A stretch of 14,604 bases of DNA from an uncultured Lachnospiraceae bacterium (GTDB lineage Bacteria; Bacillota; Clostridia; Lachnospirales; Lachnospiraceae). How positions within the stretch are numbered: the stretch's first letter is position 1; every line of letters starts with the position of its first letter. The stretch is taken from contig CADBNQ010000022.1 of the NCBI GenBank assembly GCA_902796045.1, positions 1 through 14,604 of the forward strand, in the 5' to 3' direction. The notes below the pieces were generated by a model that made no database searches, was not told where the DNA came from, and saw nothing but the letters and a program-made list of their open reading frames with translations. Made by a program: the position numbers and the translations under genes. Shown one piece after another: positions 1-7,219 of this stretch.

Positions 1-374
1 TCGAGCATCTGCAGGATATTGGTATAACACATCTCATACTGGATGGTGATGATGAAGAAATCAAAGAGGAAGACAGGGTCCTGGGATTCCAGGGCAAAAA
101 GGGGGATCCGGTCCTGTCTCATACGCCGGTCCAGGTCAATCCAGGGAGAAAAGACTCTTTCACAGTAGATATCTTCTCTCCTGTTAAACATGTCATAGAG
201 GATCTGCATGCCCAGATGGGACATGCCGATCTCGTAGACATCCGGAAATCCGAATACGATCCGGATATCCACAGACTCCGGATCTTTTCTGACCATATTC
301 ACCTCATTGCCGATGTAGCGAACCGGTCGTTCGACACTCATCAGGACTTCATCTGTTAAAGCTAGGTAATCCAT
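1..374 (-). CDS. B12-binding-type radical SAM protein (TIGR03960-like), N-terminal part only
   Basis: The first 124 residues are visible; the rest lies beyond the left edge. They match my memory of the N-terminus of TIGR03960 radical SAM proteins: an opening with VERPVRYIGNEVN (residues 14-26), then FPDVYEIGMSHLGMQILYD (43-61), a CERVFSPW segment (71-78) and IQYEMCYTNIL (111-121). In this family the CxxxCxxC iron-sulfur motif comes later, so it cannot be checked here. The substrate is unknown; homologues often sit upstream of a second TIGR03936-type protein, ribonuclease G and ribosomal protein genes in Clostridia. I chose the ATG at 374 because an AAAAGGATG-type ribosome site precedes it by about six bases. 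An in-frame ATG at 380 has its AAAAGG directly adjacent, too close for good initiation. It starts 10 bases after the alpha/beta hydrolase stop, so it is probably the last visible gene of the operon. Confidence 0.85.
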   Translation of the reverse strand, partial: MDYLALTDEVLMSVERPVRYIGNEVNMVRKDPESVDIRIVFGFPDVYEIGMSHLGMQILYDMFNRREDIYCERVFSPWIDLDRRMRQDRIPLFALESQDPVFLFDFFIITIQYEMCYTNILQML

Positions 375-384
375 ATTCATCCTT

Positions 385-1383
385 TTAATCTAAATACTGG
401 TGCATAAATCTGCTGATCGCCCCGTTAAAACCGACGGGGTCCTTGGCCTGGGCCTGGGCATGTCCGGCCCCCTCGATGATCAGCAGTTCTTTCTGACAGC
501 CGGCAGCCTTATATAAGTCCTTCGACATCTCTACCGGGATCATGGCATCCTCGCTGCCATGGATAAAGAGCGTAGGAGTATGGCTGTTTCTGACCGCCCT
601 GATGGGGGCAGCCTTTTTCAGATCATAACCGCCTCTCAGCTTCAGCATCAGGACAGCAGAATCTACGACAGGGAAGGGGGGCAGGCCGAACCAGGCTTTA
701 GCCTTGTCGCCGAACATGGAGTAAGCGTCAGTGTAGGCACTGTCGGATACAATAAAACGAACCTGTTTCGGAAGGTCTTTCTCCCCGCTCATGATCAGAG
801 CTGTGCTGGCGCCCATGGACTGACCGTGGATAATGATACGGGCATGGGGGTCCTGTGACAGGATATAGTCCAGCCACAGTCTGCAGTCATAGTGGTCTGT
901 CCAGCCCATGCCGATATAATCTCCCTCACTCTGGCCCTGGGCCCGAAGGTCCGGCACCACAGCATGACAGCCCTTCTTTGAATAATAGTAGGTGTAGGGA
1001 TACATGGCTTCCTTCCAGCCTGTATATCCATGAAGAAGGAGGACCCAGACATGGGAGTCTTCCTCCCCCTCAAAGACAGAGGCCACAAGCTTGTAGCCGT
1101 CCTCCGTTGTTCTGCTGATGGTTGAGATCTTTGCCTGGTCAAGCCAGGCATTGTAGGGCTTGGCCCCATTCTCTATATGCTGTTTTATATCATCTGACTG
1201 GACCTGTTCTCCATAACATCGGGCTGTGATATCCTCAAAGATCTGCAGCTTCTGCATGAAAGAAGGAATGAGTGCGGCGCTGACCAGGAAATTGATCAGG
1301 GCGATGTAGAGGATCAGCAGGATCAGGACCAGGATCAGACATATTTTTATCAGTCGTTTGGCATTTAATTTCTTGCTTTTCAT
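385..1383 (-). CDS. membrane-anchored alpha/beta hydrolase
   Basis: A 332-residue serine hydrolase of the alpha/beta fold. A basic start (MKSKKLNAKR) leads into one hydrophobic segment at about residues 10-38 with no visible cleavage or lipobox site. It is probably a signal anchor holding the catalytic domain outside the membrane. The catalytic domain shows LLLHGYTGWKE (oxyanion region, about 116-126), the nucleophile elbow HGQSMGAS with Ser189, an acid at Asp279 in HGSEDAMIP, and the catalytic His308 in GAGHAQA. This resembles the YfhR/BAAT-type 'alpha/beta hydrolase' group; substrate (ester, lipid or peptide) cannot be told. The ATG at 1383 is chosen because the hydrophobic anchor follows it directly; longer in-frame forms run into the upstream PFL gene. 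It begins 22 bases after that gene's stop, with no clear Shine-Dalgarno sequence, so translation may depend on coupling. Confidence 0.88.
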   Translation of the reverse strand: MKSKKLNAKRLIKICLILVLILLILYIALINFLVSAALIPSFMQKLQIFEDITARCYGEQVQSDDIKQHIENGAKPYNAWLDQAKISTISRTTEDGYKLVASVFEGEEDSHVWVLLLHGYTGWKEAMYPYTYYYSKKGCHAVVPDLRAQGQSEGDYIGMGWTDHYDCRLWLDYILSQDPHARIIIHGQSMGASTALIMSGEKDLPKQVRFIVSDSAYTDAYSMFGDKAKAWFGLPPFPVVDSAVLMLKLRGGYDLKKAAPIRAVRNSHTPTLFIHGSEDAMIPVEMSKDLYKAAGCQKELLIIEGAGHAQAQAKDPVGFNGAISRFMHQYLD

Positions 1384-1405
1384 GTGGCTTGGATAAAGAT
1401 GCTGA

Positions 1406-2770
1406 TCAGTTGCGGAAACTGTGTATTGGCGCAGGAATTCTTCCTCCGCGGTTGATAAAGGCGGAACAGTCAAAGGAATTGACCGGCATGATGGGTGCAT
1501 GCCCAAGAAGACCGCCGAATTCCACAATCTCTCCAACGTCCTTGCCGATCACCGGGATGATGCGGACAGCGGTGGTTTTCTGGTTGACCATACCGAGAGC
1601 CATCTCATCAGCGATGATCCCGGAGATGGTCGATGCCTTTGTGTGGCCGGGGATCGCGATCATATCAAGCCCTACCGAACATACGCAGGTCATGGCCTCC
1701 AGTTTCTCCAGGGTCAGGGCACCCGCCTCCACCGCATCGATCATGCGCTGATCTTCACTCACAGGGATAAAAGCACCGCTTAAGCCGCCCACATAGGAAG
1801 AAGCCATGACGCCGCCTTTCTTCACCTGATCATTAAGGAGTGCAAGTGCAGCTGTCGTGCCGGGGGCACCGGCAAATTCCAGGCCGATCTCCTCCAGGAT
1901 CTCTCCGACACTGTCTCCGACGGCTGGTGTGGGTGCCAGGGACAGGTCTATGATGCCGAAGGGGACATCAAGCCTTTTTGAAGCCTCCCGGGCTACCAGC
2001 TGTCCGACACGGGTCACTTTAAAGGCAGTTTTCTTGATGGTCTCACAGAGAACTTCGAAGTTCTCTCCTCTCACCTGCTGTATGGCCCTCTTGACCACGC
2101 CGGGACCGCTGACCCCCACATTGATGACACAGTCTGCCTCTGTCACCCCGTGGAAGGCACCTGCCATGAAAGGATTGTCATCTGGCGCATTGGTGAAGAC
2201 CACAAACTTGGCATTGCCCAGACCATCCTGGTCTTTTGTCCTTTCAGCAGTCTCCAGGATCATCTGGCCGATCAGTTTTATGGCATCCATGTTGATGCCG
2301 TTTTTGGTGGACCCCACATTGACGGAACTGCACACCCGCCCGGTGGAAGCCAGTGCTTCCGGAATGGACCGGATCAGGCATTCATCTGCCGGTGTCATCC
2401 CCTTGCTGACCAGGGCGGAATAGCCGCCGATAAAGTTGACCCCGACCTTGACAGCGGCTTTGTCCAGGACCTTGGCGATCCTGACAAAATCTTCTGGTTT
2501 TCTGCAGCAGCTGCCGCCGACCAGGGCGATGGGGGTGACGGAGATCCGCTTGTTGACGACAGGAATCCCGTACTCTCTCTCTATCTCCCTCCCTGTGCTG
2601 ACCAGGTTTTCGGCCTTGGAGACAATCTTGTTGTATATCCTGTCACACACCTGGTCAAGGTCGGTTCCCGCACAGTCCAGCAGGCTGATTCCCATGGTAA
2701 TGGTCCTTACATCCAGATTCATCTCGTGGATCATTCGATTGGTCTCAATAACCTCGTTGATATTTAACAT
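1406..2770 (-). CDS. PFL family protein (UPF0210 / DUF711)
   Basis: A 454-residue protein of the UPF0210/DUF711 family, called PFL family because its fold resembles the pyruvate formate-lyase barrel. It is full length for the family. Recognisable stretches are DVRTITMGISLLDC near the start (about 20-33), a GGSCCRKPEDF region (about 85-95), TCVCSVGLDMIAIPGHTKAS late in the protein, and the highly conserved end FINRGGRIPAPIHSFRN. I see no glycyl-radical motif that would make it a real PFL, so formate-lyase activity should not be assumed; its reaction is unknown. The start is firm: ATG at 2770 follows an AGGAGG site by five bases. That site overlaps the stop codon of the ACT gene upstream, so the two proteins are almost certainly made together, as in many Firmicutes and archaea. 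Confidence 0.93.
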   Translation of the reverse strand: MLNINEVIETNRMIHEMNLDVRTITMGISLLDCAGTDLDQVCDRIYNKIVSKAENLVSTGREIEREYGIPVVNKRISVTPIALVGGSCCRKPEDFVRIAKVLDKAAVKVGVNFIGGYSALVSKGMTPADECLIRSIPEALASTGRVCSSVNVGSTKNGINMDAIKLIGQMILETAERTKDQDGLGNAKFVVFTNAPDDNPFMAGAFHGVTEADCVINVGVSGPGVVKRAIQQVRGENFEVLCETIKKTAFKVTRVGQLVAREASKRLDVPFGIIDLSLAPTPAVGDSVGEILEEIGLEFAGAPGTTAALALLNDQVKKGGVMASSYVGGLSGAFIPVSEDQRMIDAVEAGALTLEKLEAMTCVCSVGLDMIAIPGHTKASTISGIIADEMALGMVNQKTTAVRIIPVIGKDVGEIVEFGGLLGHAPIMPVNSFDCSAFINRGGRIPAPIHSFRN

Positions 2771-2775
2771 CCCTG

Positions 2776-2781
2776 CCTCCT
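2776..2781 (-). promoter_or_regulatory. ribosome binding site of the PFL gene, overlapping the ACT stop codon
   Basis: AGGAGG on the minus strand, five bases before the PFL ATG at 2770. The TAG stop of the ACT gene (2780-2782) shares two bases with it. A ribosome terminating on the ACT frame sits on this site, which favours coupled translation of the two proteins. Confidence 0.85.
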
Positions 2782-3067
2782 AGATTCTGTGCATCATCTC
2801 AAAGATATCTTCATGCTGGGCCTGGATCACCACGCCGATTTCCTCGCCAATCTGCTGAAGTTCTTCCGCCATGACGGGAAATGTCTTGCGTTTTTCTTCT
2901 GATTCCACGACCATCATCATGTTAAAATAGCCTCCGGTGATGGTCTGGCTGATATCGAGTATATTGATCTGGTTGCTTGCCAGGTAGGTGCAGACTTTTG
3001 CTATGATGCCTACAGAGTCCTTCCCTATGACAGTGATGATCGATTTCTTTAATACTTTATCTTCCAT
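2780..3067 (-). CDS. ACT domain protein (UPF0237 family)
   Basis: A 95-residue protein made almost entirely of one ACT domain, the small ligand-binding fold found in amino-acid regulatory proteins. The pattern IITVIGKDSVGIIAKVCTYL (about 10-29) followed by NINILDISQTI-like residues and GGYFNMMMVVE is typical of the UPF0237/GcvR-like group. There is no attached enzyme domain, so a regulatory or subunit role is inferred, with the PFL protein directly downstream as the obvious partner; such pairing is widespread. I chose ATG 3067 because GGGAGGT lies just before it (3071-3077, a rather short spacing). The longer form starting at 3091 would overlap the end of the MBL gene and has no ribosome site. 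The ligand is unknown. It starts 17 bases after the MBL hydrolase stop. Confidence 0.92.
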   Translation of the reverse strand: MEDKVLKKSIITVIGKDSVGIIAKVCTYLASNQINILDISQTITGGYFNMMMVVESEEKRKTFPVMAEELQQIGEEIGVVIQAQHEDIFEMMHRI

Positions 3068-3084
3068 GCTACCTCCCTGTATCT

Positions 3085-3876
3085 TTACCATGCGATGGTC
3101 GGCTCAGTGCGGCTGGCAACCGTCATGGTTATATTCTTTTTAACAAGATCAATGTTGTGCATCAGCAGCTCTACTCTGACAGCTTCAAAGGCAAGCTCAC
3201 TGTAATTGTTTTCCTTGCTCAGATGGCCCAGATAGACTGTCTGGCATTCTTTTCCTATGACCTTAGACAAAAACTGTCCTGCCCGTTCATTGGACAGGTG
3301 TCCGGAATTGCTCATGATCCTCCTTTTCAGAGGATAAGGATAAGGACCGGCCATCAGCATATTCAGGTCGTGGTTGGACTCGACCAGGAGGGTCTCGCAC
3401 CCCTGCATCTTTTCCACCAGGTAATCATCAAATGTGCCGAAATCTGTCACCTGGCCGACCTTGGACCGGTCATCCCGGAATGTATAGCAGACAGGATCTG
3501 CGGCATCATGGTAGATCTCAGAGGCCTCTACATAGATATCATCCAGCTTCATGGCCCTGTCTTTCTCAATGGGATGAAAAAGGTTCCGGTCAATCTTACC
3601 CAGAGACGAAGCAGAAAAAATAGCATCGATCGTCCTGCCCGTGGCGAATACCGGGACCGGATATTTCCGTAGAAATACGCCCAGTCCGCTGATATGATCC
3701 ATATGTTCATGGGTGATAAAAAGGCCCTTAATCTGTTCAGGCAGGAGGCCGATCTCCCTGAGCCCCTCAACGATTCTTTTTCTGCTGAACCCTGCATCCA
3801 CAAGATAATGGCTGGTCTCGTTGCCCACGTAGATGCAGTTTCCGCTGCTGCCGCTTCCTATACTGGCCAGTTTCAT
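3085..3876 (-). CDS. walJ: MBL-fold metallo-hydrolase, WalJ/YycJ type
   Basis: A 263-residue metallo-beta-lactamase-fold hydrolase. It opens with MKLASIGSGSSGNCIYVG, the hallmark start of the YycJ/WalJ group. Metal ligands are visible: the HEHMDH motif with His56, His58, Asp60 and His61, then His123, Asp145 or a nearby acidic residue, SNSGHLSNE with His193, and LGHLSKEN with His218. Relatives in Bacillus and streptococci have been tied to cell wall and chromosome maintenance and act like DNA or phosphodiester hydrolases, but the true substrate is not settled. In Bacillus the gene sits at the end of the walRK two-component operon; here it lies between coaE and the ACT gene, with no two-component genes in view. 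ATG 3876 overlaps the coaE stop in an ATGA arrangement, preceded by AAAGGAAG. The symbol is by family resemblance. Confidence 0.9.
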   Translation of the reverse strand: MKLASIGSGSSGNCIYVGNETSHYLVDAGFSRKRIVEGLREIGLLPEQIKGLFITHEHMDHISGLGVFLRKYPVPVFATGRTIDAIFSASSLGKIDRNLFHPIEKDRAMKLDDIYVEASEIYHDAADPVCYTFRDDRSKVGQVTDFGTFDDYLVEKMQGCETLLVESNHDLNMLMAGPYPYPLKRRIMSNSGHLSNERAGQFLSKVIGKECQTVYLGHLSKENNYSELAFEAVRVELLMHNIDLVKKNITMTVASRTEPTIAW

Positions 3877-4550
3877 AGTTCTCTTCCTTTATCTGATGGA
3901 TTTCCAGGCTGCTTCAGGCGAAATAGTTCCGGATCATTCAGGGCAGCCCTGACAGAGGCCGCAGTCTGCTCACAGCTGCCGTTGTTGTCAATGACTTTCT
4001 GACAATGCGCTCTGAACACTTCTTCCGGCAGCTGGGAGGCCATGATCTGACGACACTTCTCTCTGGAATAGCCCCTGCTCTCCATCAGCCTTTTGATTCT
4101 GTTTTCTTCAGTGACATAGATATACCAGAGACAGTCCAGCAGTTCTTCATAGTTCTCTTCGATCAGCAGTGCGGCTTCCAGGGCAATAAAAGGAACACGG
4201 CCTTCTTTCCGGTAAGCGGCTATCCGGTCAAGGATTTCTCTGCGTATGGCAGTATGCGTCAGCGCATTCAATGTCTGAAGCTTTTCCTTGTTATCAAAGA
4301 CAAGCGCAGACAGGGCATGCCGGTCAATCTGTCCTTTCTCATCAAGGATAGACTGTCCGAACTGATGCAGGATCTCCTGGTAGCAGACAGCACCTGGTTC
4401 CATCAGGTCGTGTCCGACCTGGTCTGCCAGAATGATCCCTGCCCCATATTCCTCGGAGAGGATCTGCATGACCACGCTCTTTCCTGATCCGACGCCACCG
4501 GTAATGCCAAGGAGAGGGATCCGATCATGCAGGAGTTTATTTTGCGTCAT
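3873..4550 (-). CDS. coaE: dephospho-CoA kinase
   Basis: CoaE phosphorylates dephospho-CoA with ATP to give coenzyme A, the last step of CoA synthesis, in the cytoplasm. The 225-residue product has the P-loop GGVGSGKS at residues 18-25, the substrate-region ADQVGHDLM (42-50), the LALLIEE-like core (here EAALLIEEN, 125-133, instead of the more common PLLFE) and an arginine-rich lid, RIKRLMESRGYSREKCRQIM, around 151-170. VIDNNG at 186-191 is the conserved end of the kinase domain. It is slightly longer than usual, with about 20 extra polar residues at the C-terminus. The start overlaps the end of polA by 14 bases; a GAAGGGA site lies about 11 bases upstream, inside polA, so translation is probably coupled. 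The stop overlaps the start of the MBL gene. Confidence 0.95.
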   Translation of the reverse strand: MTQNKLLHDRIPLLGITGGVGSGKSVVMQILSEEYGAGIILADQVGHDLMEPGAVCYQEILHQFGQSILDEKGQIDRHALSALVFDNKEKLQTLNALTHTAIRREILDRIAAYRKEGRVPFIALEAALLIEENYEELLDCLWYIYVTEENRIKRLMESRGYSREKCRQIMASQLPEEVFRAHCQKVIDNNGSCEQTAASVRAALNDPELFRLKQPGNPSDKGREL

Positions 4551-7206
4551 ACCAGTTAGTTCCCTTCTCTATATCAATGATCAGAGGAACCCGCAGGTCA
4601 GCGGCTCCGGTCATCTCCTCCTGGAGGATCCGGGTGACCTGGTCTGCCTCTTCTTCTTTTGTCTCTATCAGCAGTTCGTCGTGGATCTGAAGGATCAGTC
4701 TGGAAGAGAGATTCTCCTCCCTCAGTCTCCTGCTGACCCTGACCATGGCGATCTTGATGATGTCTGCAGCTGTGCCCTGGATGGAGCTGTTCATGGCGGC
4801 ACGTTCTCCGAAACTTCTCTGCATAAAATTGCTGGAGGAAAGCTCAGGTATGGGCCTGATCCGCCCGTAGAGGGTTCTGGCGATCCCTGTTTTCCTGGCC
4901 TCTTCCACATTGCCGTCAAGATAGGTCTTGATCCCGGGATAGGTCTTAAAATACCTGTCAATATACTCAGTAGCTTCTTTTACTGTTATATCCAGGTCCT
5001 GGCTCAGGCCGAAGGCGCTGATACCGTAGACGATCCCGAAATTGACTGCTTTGGCGCTGCGACGAAGCAGGGGGGTCACCTCTTCCACAGGAACACCAAA
5101 TACCTGGGAAGCCGTCGCTGTATGGATATCAGCGTTATGGCGGTAGGCTTCGATGAGATTCTCATCATTGGCCATGTGGGCAAGCACCCTCAGCTCAATC
5201 TGAGAATAGTCGGCACTGATAAAGAGGAATCCCTCCTTTGGCACGAATACCTTCCGTATGGCCCTTCCCAGGGGCATGCGGATCGGGATATTCTGCAGAT
5301 TAGGATCTGAGCTTGAGAGCCTCCCGGTAGCTGTGACCTTCTGGTGAAACTTTCCATGGATCCGTCCGTCATCACCGATATAGGCGGCCAGACCATCGGC
5401 ATAGGTGGATTTCAGTTTGGTCAGCTGCCGGTATTCCAGGATGTCGTTGATGATAGGATAATCCGGAGCCAGTTTCGCCAGGATGTCAGCGGAAGTACTG
5501 TAGCCGGTCTTTGTCTTTTTGGCAAAGGGCATATGGAGTTCTTCAAAGAGAATGACACCCAGCTGCTTGGGAGAATTGATATTGAATGGTCTCCCGGCCT
5601 GTTCATGGATCTTTTCCTCAAGCTGGTCGATCCTCCCGACCAGCTGGTCTCCGTAATCCTTCAGAGCATCTTTTTCAACAGCGATCCCGTATTTCTCCAT
5701 ATCATAGAGGGTGGGGACAACAGGCCTGTCTATCTCCCGGTACAGGCTGGCCATGGAAAGATCTGCAAGCTTCTCCATGAGCATGTCCCTGGTCTGGGCC
5801 GGCACATAGGACAAAAGTCCTGCTGCATTGATAAGTTTCTCATCTGCAGGATCAAAGACTTCTTCCAGCGTCTTTTTTCCGCAGAGCTCCTTTCTGGACG
5901 GTGTGACCAGGCCCAGGTAATCCCTGGCCAGATCATCATAATCGTAGCTGGCCTTCAGGGGATTGATCAGGTAGGCCATCAGGCCGGCATCATCAATCTG
6001 GTCTTCGTATTCTCTGGCTTCTTCGGCAAAGTGCAGCAGGGCCTTGTAGTCAAGGACACAGATGCGGCATCCTGCCTGAAGAAGAGTCATGATGGTCTCC
6101 CTGGCCTTTTCTTCCGTAAAGCCCTCGCTGACCGGGATCACAAAGGGCTTTTTATCCAGAGTCAGGGATAATGCGGCAAGACTGCCGGCCCTTCCTGCCA
6201 GGCCGACACCGACTGCTACCGGACTGTCCTCATTCGGGCCAGGACTGTTTGCGGCAGCCTCAGCGGCCTGTCTGACGATCTCTTCCAGGTCAGCCTCATC
6301 ACAAAGACTGACCGCAAGGGTATCCTCTTCTTTCTTGTCATCGTCGAAATAATGAAAGAGGCTCTTAAGTTCCAGCCTCTTAAAGAGCTGGTAGGCCTCT
6401 CCTGTAAAGAGGGGGCCGATCTTCGCATTGACGAAATCATAGTCCAGCACGCAATCGAGCCTGATGGCAGCCAGTTCCTTGCTCAGGATGGCCAGGTCAT
6501 AATACTCTTTCAGATTGTTCTGGGCTTTCTTTGGCTTGATCTCCTCAATGTGGGCGTAGGCGTTTTCAATGGAATGCCAGGCGGCAATGATCTTTGCTGC
6601 CGTCTTCTCACCGATTCCCGGAACGCCCGGTATATTGTCCGATGGATCGCCCATCAGACCTTTCATATCGATGAACTCCAGGGGGGTGACCCCGTAGAGC
6701 TCTTTTACATCGTCAGCATAATAGTCTTCTGTGACAGTTCCTCCGGCTCTGGTTTTGGGGATCTTGATCTTGACATGGTCTGTGGCCAGCTGCAGAAGGT
6801 CTCTGTCACCGGACACGATCACCACCTCATACCCTTCTTTCTCGGCAGTGTGGCCGATGGTACCAAGGATGTCATCCGCCTCGATGCCTGCCTGGGTTAC
6901 AACCGGAATCTCCATGGCAGACAGGACTTCCTTTGTCAGAGGAACCTGGGCAGAAAGCTCTGCCGGCATAGGTCTGCGGGTTCCTTTATAATCTTTGTAT
7001 TTTTGATGGCGGAAGGTGGGTTCTTTGCGGTCAAAGGCCACCAGCAGATGGCTGGGCCCCTCTTCCTCAATATAGCGAAACATGATATTCAGAAAACCCA
7101 GCACAGCATTTGTATGTGTGCCATCCGAAGTGGTCAGGTCAGGCAGACCGTAAAAAGCACGGTTTAAGAGGCTGTGACCATCAAGCAGCATAATCTTGTC
7201 CGCCAT
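4537..7206 (-). CDS. polA: DNA polymerase I, with degenerate 3'-5' exonuclease domain
   Basis: An 889-residue family A polymerase, close to Bacillus PolA in length, for Okazaki fragment maturation and gap repair. The 5' nuclease domain (about 1-285) shows LLDGHSLLNRAFYG, the acidic cluster GIEADDILGT (107-116), SGDRDLLQL (132-140) and GDPSDNIPGVPGIGEKTA (186-203). The middle domain (about 295-480) is recognisable only by position and by DAGLMAYLINP (406-416); the DxE motif of proofreading enzymes is replaced by VGVGLAGRAGSLAALSL, so proofreading is probably lost. The polymerase domain has motif A DYSQIELR (Asp666), motif B RRSAKAVNFGIVYG (Arg715, Lys719, Phe723, Tyr727) and motif C QIHDELL (Asp843). 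ATG 7206 follows AAAGGAG at good spacing, 13 bases after the aminopeptidase stop. Confidence 0.97.
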   Translation of the reverse strand: MADKIMLLDGHSLLNRAFYGLPDLTTSDGTHTNAVLGFLNIMFRYIEEEGPSHLLVAFDRKEPTFRHQKYKDYKGTRRPMPAELSAQVPLTKEVLSAMEIPVVTQAGIEADDILGTIGHTAEKEGYEVVIVSGDRDLLQLATDHVKIKIPKTRAGGTVTEDYYADDVKELYGVTPLEFIDMKGLMGDPSDNIPGVPGIGEKTAAKIIAAWHSIENAYAHIEEIKPKKAQNNLKEYYDLAILSKELAAIRLDCVLDYDFVNAKIGPLFTGEAYQLFKRLELKSLFHYFDDDKKEEDTLAVSLCDEADLEEIVRQAAEAAANSPGPNEDSPVAVGVGLAGRAGSLAALSLTLDKKPFVIPVSEGFTEEKARETIMTLLQAGCRICVLDYKALLHFAEEAREYEDQIDDAGLMAYLINPLKASYDYDDLARDYLGLVTPSRKELCGKKTLEEVFDPADEKLINAAGLLSYVPAQTRDMLMEKLADLSMASLYREIDRPVVPTLYDMEKYGIAVEKDALKDYGDQLVGRIDQLEEKIHEQAGRPFNINSPKQLGVILFEELHMPFAKKTKTGYSTSADILAKLAPDYPIINDILEYRQLTKLKSTYADGLAAYIGDDGRIHGKFHQKVTATGRLSSSDPNLQNIPIRMPLGRAIRKVFVPKEGFLFISADYSQIELRVLAHMANDENLIEAYRHNADIHTATASQVFGVPVEEVTPLLRRSAKAVNFGIVYGISAFGLSQDLDITVKEATEYIDRYFKTYPGIKTYLDGNVEEARKTGIARTLYGRIRPIPELSSSNFMQRSFGERAAMNSSIQGTAADIIKIAMVRVSRRLREENLSSRLILQIHDELLIETKEEEADQVTRILQEEMTGAADLRVPLIIDIEKGTNWYDAK

Positions 7207-7219
7207 GGGAATCTCCTTT

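Noticed and set aside
1384..1536. Longer N-terminus for the alpha/beta hydrolase
   Set aside because: It would overlap the conserved end of the PFL gene and put 51 polar residues before the membrane anchor. A CTG at 1434 after GGAGGAA is also unlikely, because those bases encode the conserved GGR of the PFL protein.
3068..3091. Longer ACT protein starting at 3091
   Set aside because: No ribosome site precedes it, and it would overlap the end of the MBL gene. GGGAGGT sits directly before 3067.
4432..5310. 292-codon plus-strand open frame
   Set aside because: Antisense to the coaE start and the polA polymerase domain; no domain is recognisable.
5344..6171. 275-codon plus-strand open frame
   Set aside because: Antisense to the middle of polA and without family features; a by-product of codon bias on the coding strand.
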